DNA from: Symsagittifera roscoffensis
Taxonomy: Eukaryota; Xenacoelomorpha; Acoela; Convolutidae
Assembly (NCBI RefSeq): GCF_963678635.1
Contig: NC_087068.1
Location: 51,686,731 to 51,750,730 of the forward strand
Direction of reading: 5' to 3'
Length of the DNA stretch: 64,000 bases
Shown here: positions 22,134 through 32,989 of the stretch, in pieces
Layout of the letters: the number at the start of each line of letters is the position of its first letter
Position numbering within the stretch: the stretch's first letter is position 1
Translations under genes and position numbers: made by a program
The notes under the pieces: generated by a model
The model's database searches: none
What the model was told of the DNA's origin: nothing
Seen by the model: the letters and a program-made list of their open reading frames with translations, nothing else

Positions 22134-24244
22134 CCTCCTAGATGCACAAATTAAAGAATATAATACAAAACTATCAGCAAAAAATAATAATACAAACGCA
22201 TTACCTACGGCACTCCATTTGCCAAATCTACATCATAATCATCCATTATCTTTAGTCTCACAAAATTTTCGAAACTTAGCAATCACAAACCCCCTAAACT
22301 TAAGACCCAGTCACATACAAAGCCCTATCCAACATATAGTGACACAACAACCTCCAAATAATGATACATACGAACAAATCATTGAACAGCCCCATACCAC
22401 CACTTTTCAGTCTCAAAATAATCATTTTTTTAAGCCCACGATGAGCAGACAAGTTGGATCACTCCACCGATCAAACTCCCACCCTGCCAACCTCCAAAAT
22501 ATACTGCCTATTATCCCACTTTTTGCTTTTCCGCCACCTGATTCACCACAAGCTAATACATAATCAGGCATGAATTCTGACTTTAACTCAGATATCAAAA
22601 TTTATACAACAATTTCACAATTCAATAATTCTGATATTGAAACCCCCGATGAGTTTGCCGATTCCGAACTATCCCCTTCTACACATACCCCGACCAGCTC
22701 AACATCCTTCTCAAAACCCCCTTTCCGACCTATACAATCCCATAGCCAAGATACAACTCCCCACACTCCTTCTCAAGTAACCCCAACATACTCCCCATTC
22801 AATAATGAACGCTCTACCAACAACTCCCCCGATAATATTCAATTTCCGAAGAACTAGATAATTTTATAACACTCCAACAACAATTGCTATCTCCCCACTT
22901 CCTAACTATTCACCAATTAGAATCAACAATAACATCATCAAATCCACCAATACCCACACCAATTTCAGATTATACCCCATCATTAGCTCATTCATCCACT
23001 TCAACAGAATCATCCAATAGTACTAACCGTGCTTATAGAACTTTTAAACGTAAATTCCCAAATCACCCATTCACATCCAAACCCGGAACAGCCCGAGAAT
23101 ATATCAACCATCCAGACCCTACCAATACTACGATTTTTCTTCAAATAACCCTACCTTTATTTCCTCAATATACAGTAAATCAATCCGACTCTAACCCTGA
23201 ACCACGTCACTTTGTAGGTAAACGTGTATTAATACCCACACTTCATTGGACTGCTTATTATAATTTCACTAACCCCCTTACGCTACCACTCTATAACACC
23301 ACTATCGATATTGAAAGGAACAAAGACGAATTATTCAGATTAACCACAGCACTCACTCCCCGACAATTTACATACGTAGGAAATAAAAAAAATTTAAAAA
23401 CATTCACTGCACCCCGCGCTAACGACTACTCAATTGAATATTACGATAATATAACATCATCAGATCTAATCAAGACCAATTTCTTGACGACGATAAATTC
23501 GCAAATCCACAAATCACAGAAAAGTTTTTTATTAAATCATCATACACATTCACACTTAACATACTAGATAAAAAGCATGATCACAATATTTCAGAAACAC
23601 TATCAGACATCCAAGCGTATGAATACTTTCACGAAAAATTTCAAACATTTTCACTTACCTTTCACTTCCTGACACCAAAAGAACGCGATTTGCACTGCTC
23701 ACACGACATCATGTTGAGAACTAAGCAAACACATACTTATACTTATTATCGCTTTATCCAAAATCATTTTCATTTACACACACCATCACGACAACATCAC
23801 CACAGATTTCAGTTCATTAATTCCAAATACAGCCCAAAATTTTTTCTCAATTTCACGTATTGCATTAAAAATACTAACTTCCAAGGCATCCTCCGAAATT
23901 ATGATCCCGTCACTCAAATGTATATATTTTGTCCCCTCACGAAGACCTTCAACGACGAAGAATCCCGACCTCTGATCATTCCGCATGAATATATTCAACC
24001 CATAGAAGTACCCAATTTAGAATTTATCCATAACATTAAATACAATCATAAAATTTATAATCTAATCCAGAACACACCTCATGAATTTGCAGTAGGCACC
24101 GAAGAACTAAAAACCATGAAAGCACTGCAATTGCTTTGGCCACTGCTGCAAACTAAAAATATAATACGCATACTAGCAAAACTACTAACTACCTCAGACG
24201 CTATTCACGACATTTTCCCTCACGGTTTTTTCCCCGACGACTAA
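22039..24244 (+). pseudogene. unknown 3'-proximal ORF, Pro/Ser/Thr-rich N-terminus
   Basis: 22039-22563 and 22570-22857 are the same frame split by a TAA (22561-22563). After a shift near 22,845 the frame continues to 23567, and after another near 23,480-23,570 to the TAA at 24242-24244. The first 300 or so codons are Pro, Ser, Thr, Asn and Gln-rich, and could partly be the cytoplasmic tail of the envelope-like protein. The last 400 or so codons (from about 22,980) look folded, with many aromatic, His and Asn residues and a Leu-rich helical end (MKALQLLWPLLQ). No family is recognised. It may be an accessory gene peculiar to this lineage. The 3' part was copied at 28,780-30,026 with no difference that I could find. 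Confidence 0.5.
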
Positions 24245-25210
24245 CGGTATTTATGAATTTAATATTTTTCAAACTAACTAATTCAAAGTAGAACTAATCA
24301 TTTTATACAATAGTTTGTACTATCTTTAGTCTTCTCATCACGATCACCTTCAAAACAAGAAAAGACAAATAAAAATATAAACTCTGTTTTCCATTTTAAA
24401 CTCTATTAAACCAACAGCACTAAATGATGCAGTAAAAGTTAATTCAAAATAGTAAATTCATTTCTAAATTATTTCCCCAAATGTAGTAAACTTAAAAAAC
24501 GATGAAAATCAATTTATACTTTTCAACCCCAAAAGCAGTAAAATTTAGCCTTAAAAGCAGTAAATTCATACAAATGAAATGCAGTACTAACCTTTTCTAT
24601 AACTTCTGTTTAAACACACAGAAATTCTATCCACAATTGTACAGCTCGCCCACAACGAATTGTTTAAAACAATGAATTCAAGTTTTAAGTTTGCACTAAC
24701 AACAACTCAAACAAGCAATAATAAGTTTCCACTTTTCCTTTAACCCGGTCGGAATAGAATTTTTTAATAACCAAACTAGCCAACGCAGCTTACTAAACAC
24801 CATAAACCATAAACTAACAGCATGACTAAGAAAAGAAAACCAACGGTACCCAAACCGGATTAAACCAGCTTTATTCTTTTAATTACTATTTTAAGTAATT
24901 TAAATTATTCTTTTAATTACTATTACCAAGTCTAAAAAAGAAACAATAAAACACCAAAAAATCGCAAGACAAACCCAAACCAAAAACAATTTGAGTTTTG
25001 AAAAAAGGACACAACCAACGAAACAAAAGGAAAACAAAAAATAATCTAACAAAAAAGTTAACACAAAACAGGATCCCTTAAAAATTCAGCACGGAATCAT
25101 ACTCCCCTTCCTGGCCTAACCCACCAGAGAGGACGTCCTGAGCATGCTATATAGCCGGCCTAACCCACCGTGCTACATCCACGCTTTGTGACCACATCAC
25201 TATTTTTGAC

Positions 25211-25238
25211 AAGAGTTACTCAAGTGTGAGTAACTCTT
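25211..25238. promoter_or_regulatory. perfect 12-bp hairpin in the 3' region
   Basis: AAGAGTTACTCA, a 4-base AGTG loop, and the exact complement TGAGTAACTCTT. In the tandem copy (offset 5781, about 30992-31019) the left arm has one change (AAGAGGTACTCA), which breaks one pair. It could be an RNA export, packaging or stability element, or a terminator-like fold; its function is unknown. Confidence 0.6.
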
Positions 25239-25856
25239 AAAAATAACTGAACTAAAACTAAAACGCTTTTGCGAAAACAATTAATCAAAATCATAATAAA
25301 AAATAGAACTAACAAAATTTTATAAAATATAAATTATAATATGCAGTACATAGATCACGAATAACCACAAAACCGAGTATCCAAAGACTAGACGACCCCA
25401 TCACACTCAACCTACAGAATGGCTAAATACAACTGTCATGCCGCTCACAATCACGACTCATAAAGGATTTAGAGTACGACCTGACTCCGCAGAAAAGGAC
25501 TTCATTGAATCAGACCAATGGCCACCTCGATGTTCAAGTATACGTACAGATCCGAGTTACAAGGCATCCCCTCAAAACACGATCTTCACGCCATTCCCAA
25601 ACCAGATCGAAACACAGTTCTCCACAACCAATCAAGAACAGACAATCATAGCAAACCAACTTGAAATCAAATTGATTTCGTTGACAGTCATAGTCTTTGT
25701 CAAACGATAACTAACAACTTTCTACCGATGACTCCAACTTCCTGGAGCTTTCTCCTCCAAGAACCAAACCGGAAATGACGCTCGCCAAATAACAACGACC
25801 AACATCCATCCTTCATTACAGATAGAAGATCTAAGATTCAAAACTCTGTAAGCCCC

Positions 25857-25863
25857 GGATGGG
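25857..25863 (+). promoter_or_regulatory. candidate polypurine tract
   Basis: GGATGGG lies immediately before the 3' LTR, where plus-strand priming normally occurs. It is short and contains one T, so the call rests mainly on position. Confidence 0.5.
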
Positions 25864-26268
25864 TGGAACCAGATATAAACTATATTTATTATTGGTTAAT
25901 TGGATATTTTATCTCTAAAAATATTTAATATTAACCAATCACGATCCATCCAGCTAACAACCCACTTATTTGTAAGTGCTGAAATTACTTGTAATTTCAG
26001 CACCAGAGAGATTTGAATTTAACTTAGAAATTAGTTATCTCTCCAAGAGAACTTTAGCAATCGCAATAAGCCAGTATACTCTAGATCTATTGAGCCTAGC
26101 AGAGACTAGTTAAACACCCTGAGACTAGTAGATATAAAAGTAAGATTAGGATCGGTATTAGACCAAAAAATTGCACGAATCTATCCGGCCGAAAATAAGA
26201 TTGCGTGACGAGCAGACGGTGTATCCTATCCGAAATTACTCTATGAGTTAAACCTAGAACATAACTCA
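25864..26268 (+). repeat. 3' LTR
   Basis: 405 bp, same termini as the 5' LTR and about 96% identical to it. It is followed by the ATGA duplication and the resumption of core X. Confidence 0.95.
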
Positions 26269-26272
26269 ATGA
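26269..26272. repeat. right target-site duplication ATGA
   Basis: This matches 7537-7540 and is followed by TCTGAAACCGATTTTGG, the core-X sequence found uninterrupted in inverted orientation near 41,990 and 42,955. Confidence 0.85.
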
Positions 26273-27250
26273 TCTGAAACCGATTTTGGACCGGAGCATC
26301 TTGGAAAGCTTTCAATTGTTCGAATTCGAACTGATTCCTAATAGTGATTTCTAAAAAATTTGTTTAGGATTCCGCACCACGTTTAAAGCTTTCCTAAGAA
26401 TTTAAATTATGTTGTCTATGCCAAGGAGTCTCACAGTCATTTAATTCAGTGGATTCAACAATTTTCAAAAAAGCTACGAAAAATGTCAATGTTATGAAAT
26501 CATATACCAGCTTTTCGTTGAGAAAGTTTTTAAACAACTAAATGCAAATTGTCTCTTTCTTATCCAAGTTAAACTAGTTGAAACATGCATTGAGGTTTAT
26601 TAGGTAATGCCCGCACTAGTGCCACCAGGTTTATTAGGTTACGCCAGCAGAGAAAACAATGTACTATAACACATTTTTACAGTCATTTTCCACAAATTCA
26701 AAAAATCGATTATAATCGATTAAGAAAGGATTATAATGTTGCTATTTTTTGAAACAAAAAATTTCATGACAACCGTTTATAATCCATAATAAGCAATTAA
26801 TTTTGAAAAATTTTTCCTCAAATTTTATTGAATTATAGTTCGCTTCAAATCGATTACAATCCAATACTATTCAACTAACGTTGCCGCTTCAATTTGTTTT
26901 GTTTTGCTTTTATTTTTCAATTGGCACTTTTTCTCACCGATCTCTTAAACAATTTTTCTCAATTCAATTTTTTTAAGCAATTTTTTCGAAAACAAAATTT
27001 TGAATAAGTGCGATCTCAAAAAGTTCTCTAGAATCGGGCAAGTGTTACGATGAGTTTTCGTTGTCTACTAATCATGTATCATGGAATTTCAAGAGATGGC
27101 AATGGATTAAGTTGTTTATTATAACAGATTTTTCAATACAAAAATCGTTAGCCTCCGAGTAGAATTTGTTCAATTTTTCAACCCAGAATCCGTGAAATCT
27201 AAGTGCTTCTTCTTTTCTTTCTTGTTGCTTTTTTTTCTTATCCGAAAATC
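26269..27250 (+). repeat. core X, right part
   Basis: This is the reverse complement of about 41.06-42.00 kb, matching through CCGGAGCATCT, GGATTCCGCAC and the AGGAGTCTCACAGT region to the TTCTTTCTTGTTGC stretch before the satellite block. It contains a palindrome ATCGATTATAATCGAT near 26,706. No coding frame is recognised. It is repeated at 32050-32989, where 42 bp are missing near 32,130. Confidence 0.85.
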
Positions 27251-27819
27251 ATGACTAACCCAAAAAAATTTCATAGTCGCCACGCAGGTTGGAGTCTGCA
27301 AAGTCTGAACATAATTCTGCAGTCTGAACATAAGTCTCTAAAGTCTAAAAATAAGTCTGCAAAGTCTGAATATAAGTCTGCAAAGTCTGAAAACAAGTCT
27401 GCAAACTAATTCTTCGACCACCGCGACTATTTTTTCGACCACCTTGACTAATTTTTTGACCACCCTGACCAATTTTTTTGACCGCGCCGCGACTAATTTT
27501 TCGACCGCCGCGACTAGTTTTTCGACCGTTGCGACTAATTTTTTGACCAACGCGACTAAATTTTCGAACGCCGCGTCTAATTTTTCGACCCCTTCGACTA
27601 ATTTTTGGACCGCGGCGACTAGTTTTTTGACCGCGGCGACTTATTTTTTGACCGCCGCGACTAATTTTTTGACCGCCGCGACTATTTTTTGGCCGCCGCG
27701 ACAAATTTTTTGACTGCCGCGATTAATTTTTGACCGTTGGGACTAATTTTTTGACCAACGCGACTAAAGTTTTGAACAACGCGATTAGTTTTTCGACCTC
27801 CGCGATTAATTTTTGGACC
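27251..27819 (+). repeat. compound satellite block 1 (satellite A then B)
   Basis: It starts with a header (ATGACTAACCCAAAAAAAT, then TCATAGTCGCCACGCAGG). 27295-27406 holds about five units of 21-bp satellite A, and 27407-27815 about 19 units of 21-bp satellite B (core TTGACCGCCGCGACTAAT). Satellite B frames read as heptads such as KLVAAVE on the minus strand and FLTAATN on the plus strand, giving spurious ORFs. Confidence 0.9.
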
Positions 27820-28779
27820 ATGACTAACCCAAAAAATCATGACTAACCCAAAAAAAATTCATAGTCGCCACGCAGGTTTAAGTCTTCAAAGTCTGAACAT
27901 AATTCTGCAGTCTGAACATAAGTCTCTAAAGTCTGAAAATAAGTCTGCAAAGTCTGAACATAAGTCTGCAAAGTCTGAACACAAGTCTGAAAACTAATTC
28001 TTCGACCACCGCGACTAATTTTTTGACCACCGTGACTAATTTTTTCACCACCGCGACTAATTTTTTCGACCGCGCCGCGACTAATTTTTCGACCGCCGCG
28101 ACTAGTTTTTCGACCGTTGCGACTAATTTTTTGACCAACGCGACTAATTTTTTGAACACCGTGTCTAATTTTTTGACCACTGCGACTAATTTTTGGACCG
28201 CGACGACTAGTTTTTTGACCGCGGCGACCTATTTTTTGACCGCCGCGACTATTTTTTGACCGCCGCGACAATTTTTTTGACAGCCGCGATTGAGTTTTGA
28301 CCGTTGGGACTAATTTTTTGACCAACGCGACTAAAGTTTCGAACAACGCGATTAGTTTTTCGACCTCCGCGATTAATTTTTGGACCGCCGCGACTAAGTT
28401 TTGACCGCCGCGACTAATTTTTTGACCGCCGCGACTATTTTTTTCGACCATGCTGCGACTAATTTTTCGACCATGCCGCAATTAATTTTTCGACCAACGG
28501 CGACTAACTTTCCTCCGGTCGCGCCGGTCGCTGTTAACATTCCGTTGGTTGCGATGGTAGCGGCTAACTTTCCTTCAGTGGCGCTGGTCTCGGACACATT
28601 GCATCGGTCCACAAAGTCTGGATATACCGAATTTCGGTCGCGGTGGTCTGAAAATGTCCAGTTTTGGTGGCAGCAGTCTGGAAAAGCCACAATTTGGTCG
28701 CAACCGTTTGATCATAAAACCACAGCCTCGACCCGATCAGGATTATATTGTTCCACACGTCCATATGCGGTCTGAATCC
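27820..28779 (+). repeat. compound satellite block 2 (A, B, then transition to C)
   Basis: The same header recurs at 27820-27875, then satellite A (27876-27992) and satellite B (27993-28510). After 28,510 the units lose the B core and become GGTCTGAA- and GGTCCACA-containing phrases, an intermediate towards 30-bp satellite C. The end motif CCACAGCCTCGACC lies at 28720-28733. The block stops at the tandem-duplication junction (28779). Confidence 0.88.
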
Positions 28780-29349
28780 ACTTCAACAGAATCATCCAAT
28801 AGTACTAACCGTGCTTATAGAACTTTTAAACGTAAATTCCCAAATCACCCATTCACATCCAAACCCGGAACAGCCCGAGAATATATCAACCATCCAGACC
28901 CTACCAATACTACGATTTTTCTTCAAATAACCCTACCTTTATTTCCTCAATATACAGTAAATCAATCCGACTCTAACCCTGAACCACGTCACTTTGTAGG
29001 TAAACGTGTATTAATACCCACACTTCATTGGACTGCTTATTATAATTTCACTAACCCCCTTACGCTACCACTCTATAACACCACTATCGATATTGAAAGG
29101 AACAAAGACGAATTATTCAGATTAACCACAGCACTCACTCCCCGACAATTTACATACGTAGGAAATAAAAAAAATTTAAAAACATTCACTGCACCCCGCG
29201 CTAACGACTACTCAATTGAATATTACGATAATATAACATCATCAGATCTAATCAAGACCAATTTCTTGACGACGATAAATTCGCAAATCCACAAATCACA
29301 GAAAAGTTTTTTATTAAATCATCATACACATTCACACTTAACATACTAG
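28654..29349 (+). pseudogene. chimeric frame: satellite-derived start fused to retroelement ORF
   Basis: At the duplication junction (28776-28780) a frame from the satellite transition region runs straight into the frame of the last retroelement ORF, giving 231 codons. The 3' 190 codons equal those at 22,998-23,567. The fusion is an accident of the breakpoint. Whether it is expressed is unknown. Confidence 0.6.
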
Positions 29350-29471
29350 ATAAAAAGCATGATCACAATATTTCAGAAACACTATCAGACATCCAAGCGT
29401 ATGAATACTTTCACGAAAAATTTCAAACATTTTCACTTACCTTTCACTTCCTGACACCAAAAGAACGCGAT

Positions 29472-30026
29472 TTGCACTGCTCACACGACATCATGTTGAG
29501 AACTAAGCAAACACATACTTATACTTATTATCGCTTTATCCAAAATCATTTTCATTTACACACACCATCACGACAACATCACCACAGATTTCAGTTCATT
29601 AATTCCAAATACAGCCCAAAATTTTTTCTCAATTTCACGTATTGCATTAAAAATACTAACTTCCAAGGCATCCTCCGAAATTATGATCCCGTCACTCAAA
29701 TGTATATATTTTGTCCCCTCACGAAGACCTTCAACGACGAAGAATCCCGACCTCTGATCATTCCGCATGAATATATTCAACCCATAGAAGTACCCAATTT
29801 AGAATTTATCCATAACATTAAATACAATCATAAAATTTATAATCTAATCCAGAACACACCTCATGAATTTGCAGTAGGCACCGAAGAACTAAAAACCATG
29901 AAAGCACTGCAATTGCTTTGGCCACTGCTGCAAACTAAAAATATAATACGCATACTAGCAAAACTACTAACTACCTCAGACGCTATTCACGACATTTTCC
30001 CTCACGGTTTTTTCCCCGACGACTAA
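29472..30026 (+). pseudogene. second copy of the 3'-proximal ORF, C-terminal part
   Basis: 184 codons, identical in translation to 23690-24244, ending in PHGFFPDD. It keeps the same upstream frame break, so the break predates the duplication. Confidence 0.7.
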
Positions 30027-31644
30027 CGGTATTTATGAATTTAATATTTTTCAAACTAACTAATTCAAAGTAGAACTAATCATTTTATACAATAATTTGT
30101 ACTATCTTTAGTCTTCTCATCACGATCACCTTCAAAACAAGAAAAGACAAATAAAAATATAAACTCTGTTTTCCATTTGAAACTCTATTAAACCAACAGC
30201 ACTAAATGATGCAGTAAAAGTTAATTCAAAATAGTAAATTCATTTCTAAATTATTTCCCCAAATGTAGTTAACTTAAAAAACGATGAAAATCAATTTATA
30301 CTTTTCAACCCCAAAAGCAGTAAAATTTAGCCTTAAAAGCAGTAAATTCATACAAATGAAATGCAGTACTAACCTTTTCTATAACTTCTGTTTAAACACA
30401 CAGAAATTCTATCCACAATTGTACAGCTCGCCCACAACGAATTGTTTAAAACAATGAATTCAAGTTTTAAGTTTGCACTAACAACAACTCAAACAAGCAA
30501 TAATAAGTTTCCACTTTTCCTTTAACCCGGTCGGAATAGAATTATTTAATAACCAAACTAGCCAACGCAGCTTACTAAACACCATAAACCATAAACTAAC
30601 AGCATGACTAAGAAAAGAAAACCAACGGTACCCAAACCGGATTAAACCAGCTTTATTCTTTTAATTACTATTTTAAGTAATTTAAATTATTCTTTTAATT
30701 ACTATTACCAAGTCTAAAAAAGAAACAATAAAACACCAAAAAATCGCAAGACAAACCCAAACCAAAAACAATTTGAGTTTTGAAAAAAGGACACAACCAA
30801 CGAAACAAAAGGAAAACAAAAATAATATAACAAAAAAGTTAACACAAAACAGGATCCCTTAAAAATTCAGCACGAAATCATACTCCCCTTCCTGGCCTAA
30901 CCCACCAGAGAGGACGTCCTGAGCATGCTATATAGCCGGCCTAACCCACCGTGCTACATCCACGCTTTGTGACCACATCACTATTTTTGACAAGAGGTAC
31001 TCAAGTGTGAGTAACTCTTAAAAATAACTGAACTAAAACTAAAACGCTTTTGCGAAAACAATTAATCAAAATCATAATAAAAAATAGAACTAACAAAATT
31101 TTATAAAATGTAAATTATAATATGCAGTACATAGATCACGAATAACCACAAAACCGAGTATCCAAAGACTAGACGACCCCATCACACTCAACCTACAGAA
31201 TGGCTAAATACAGCTGTCATGCCGCTCACAATCACGACTCATAAAGGATTTAGAGTACGACCTGACTCCGCAGAAAAGGACTTCATTGAATCAGACCAAT
31301 GGCCACCTCGATGTTCAAGTATTCGTACAGATCCGAGTTACAAGGCATCCCCTCAAAACACGATCTTCACGCCCTTCCCAAACCAGATCGAAACACAGTT
31401 CTCCACAACCAATCAAGAACAGACAATCATAGCAAACCAACTTGAAATCAAATTGATTTCGTTGACAGTCATAGTCTTTGTCAAACGATAACTAACAACT
31501 TTCTACCGATGACTCCAACTTCCTGGAGCTTTCTCCTCCAAGAACCAAACCGGAAATGACGCTCGCCAAATAACAACGACCAACATCCATCCTTCATTAC
31601 AGATAGAAGATCTAAGATTCAAAACTCTGTAAGCCCCGGATGGG
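30027..31644 (+). other. second copy of the retroelement 3' non-coding region
   Basis: Matches 24245-25863 with about a dozen point differences. It includes the hairpin (one mismatch) and the 90-codon frame at 31219-31491. Confidence 0.85.
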
Positions 31645-32049
31645 TGGAACCAGATATAAACTATATTTATTATTGGTTAATTGGATATTTTATCTCTAAA
31701 AATATTTAATATTAACCAATCACGATCCATCCAAAAAACAACCCACTTATTTGTAAGTGCTGAAATTACTTGTAATTTCAGCACCAGAGAGATTTGAATT
31801 TAACTTAGAAATTAGTTATCTCTCCAAGAGAACTTTAGCAATCGCAATAAGCCAGTATACTCTAGATCTATTGAGCCTAGCAGAGACTAGTTAAACACCC
31901 TGAGACTAGTAGATATAAAAGTAAGATTAGGATCGGTATTAGACCAAGAAATTGCACGAATCTATCCGGCCGAAAATAAGATTGCGTGACGAGCAGACGG
32001 TGTATCCTATCCAAAATTACTCTATGAGTTAAACCTAGAACATAACTCA
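31645..32049 (+). repeat. third LTR (duplicated 3' LTR)
   Basis: 405 bp, nearly identical to 25864-26268 and followed by the same ATGATCTGAAACC flank. It arose by segmental duplication, not by a separate insertion, so it has no 5' partner of its own. Confidence 0.93.
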
Positions 32050-32989
32050 ATGATCTGAAACCGATTTTGGGCCGGAGCATCTTGGAAAGCTTTCAATTGT
32101 TCGAATTCGAACTGATTCCTAATAGTGATTTCCTAAGAATTTAAATTATGTTGTCTATGCCAAGGAGTCTCACAGTCATTTAATTCAGTGGATTCAACAA
32201 TTTTCAAAAAAGCTACGAAAAATGTCAATGTTATGAAATCATATACCAGCTTTTCGTTGAGAAAGTTTTTAAACAACTAAATGCAAATTGTCTCTTTCTT
32301 ATCCAAGTTAAACTAGTTGAAACATGCATTGAGGTTTATTAGGTAATGCCCGCACTAGTGCCACCAGGTTTATTAGGTTACGCCAGCAGAGAAAACAATG
32401 TACTATAACACATTTTTACAGTCATTTTCCACAAATTCAAAAAATCGATTATAATCGATTAAGAAAGGAATATAATGTTGCTATTTTTTGAAACAAAAAA
32501 TTTCATGACAACCGTTTATAATCCATAATAAGCAATTAATTTTGAAAAATTTTTCCTCAAATTTTATTGAATTATAGTTCGCTTCAAATCGATAACAATC
32601 CAATACTATTCAACTAACGTTGCCGCTTCAATTTGTTTTGTTTTGCTTTTATTTTTCAATTGGCACTTTTTCTCACCGATCTCTAAAACAATTTTTCTCA
32701 ATTCAATTTTTTTAAGCAATTTTTTCGAAAACAAAATTTTGAATAAGTGCGATCTCAAAAAGTTCTCTAGAATCGGGCAAGTGTTACGATGAGTTTTCGT
32801 TGTCTACTAATCATGTATCATGGAATTTCAAGAGATGGCAATGGATTAAGTTGTTTATTATAACAGATTTTTCAATACAAAAATCGTTAGCCTCCGAGTA
32901 GAATTTGTTCAATTTTTCTACCCAGAATCCGTGAAATCTAAGTACTTCTTCTTTTCTTTCTTGTTGCTTTTTTTTCTTATCCGAAAATC
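32050..32989 (+). repeat. core X, right part, duplicated copy
   Basis: Equals 26269-27250 except for a 42-bp deletion near 32,130 and a few point changes. The inverted copy at 41.9 kb has the longer form, so the deletion happened here after duplication. Confidence 0.9.

Larger units (their letters stand above)
24245..25863 (+). other. 3' non-coding region of the LTR element
   Basis: About 1.6 kb between the last ORF and the 3' LTR. It has one 90-codon frame (25438-25710) of unclear status, kept in both tandem copies. Near 25,110-25,180 a phrase CCTAACCCACC occurs twice. A strong hairpin lies at 25211-25238. The region is A-rich. Confidence 0.55.
7541..26268 (+). mobile_element. 18.7-kb Ty3/gypsy-type LTR retroelement, defective
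   Basis: The element is bounded by two 405-bp LTRs starting TG and ending CA and by a 4-bp target duplication. Internal order is PBS, 1.7-kb leader, histone-fold-like ORF, Gag with a CCHC knuckle, protease, RT, RNase H, integrase with H-H-C-C and D,D(35)E, then about 6.5 kb of further coding remnants including an envelope-like region, and a 1.6-kb 3' non-coding stretch. RT-RH-IN order and the sequence motifs place it in Ty3/gypsy. At 18.7 kb it is far above the usual 5-8 kb of such elements. I counted roughly 16 substitutions and 2 small indels between the LTRs (about 4% divergence), so the insertion is not very recent. Every long frame is interrupted, so this copy cannot be autonomous. It sits inside core X. 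Confidence 0.93.
22994..28779 (+). repeat. tandem duplication, copy 1 (5.78 kb)
   Basis: This block is repeated directly as 28780-34496. It contains the 3' part of the last retroelement ORF, the 3' UTR, the 3' LTR, right core X and a compound satellite block. The edges share ATCC (22994-22997, 28776-28779, 34493-34496), a 4-bp microhomology at the junction. Confidence 0.95.

Noticed and set aside
27345-28481. ORFs such as the 212-codon and 119-codon minus frames with VKKLVAA or ISRGGQK heptads
   Set aside because: They are translations of satellite B and its flanks; the opposite strand is open too (FLTAATN), and unit number differs between tandem copies.
31645-32049. Solo LTR from a second insertion
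   Set aside because: It lies inside a 5.7-kb tandem duplication and shares the flanks of the 3' LTR on both sides, so it was copied, not inserted.
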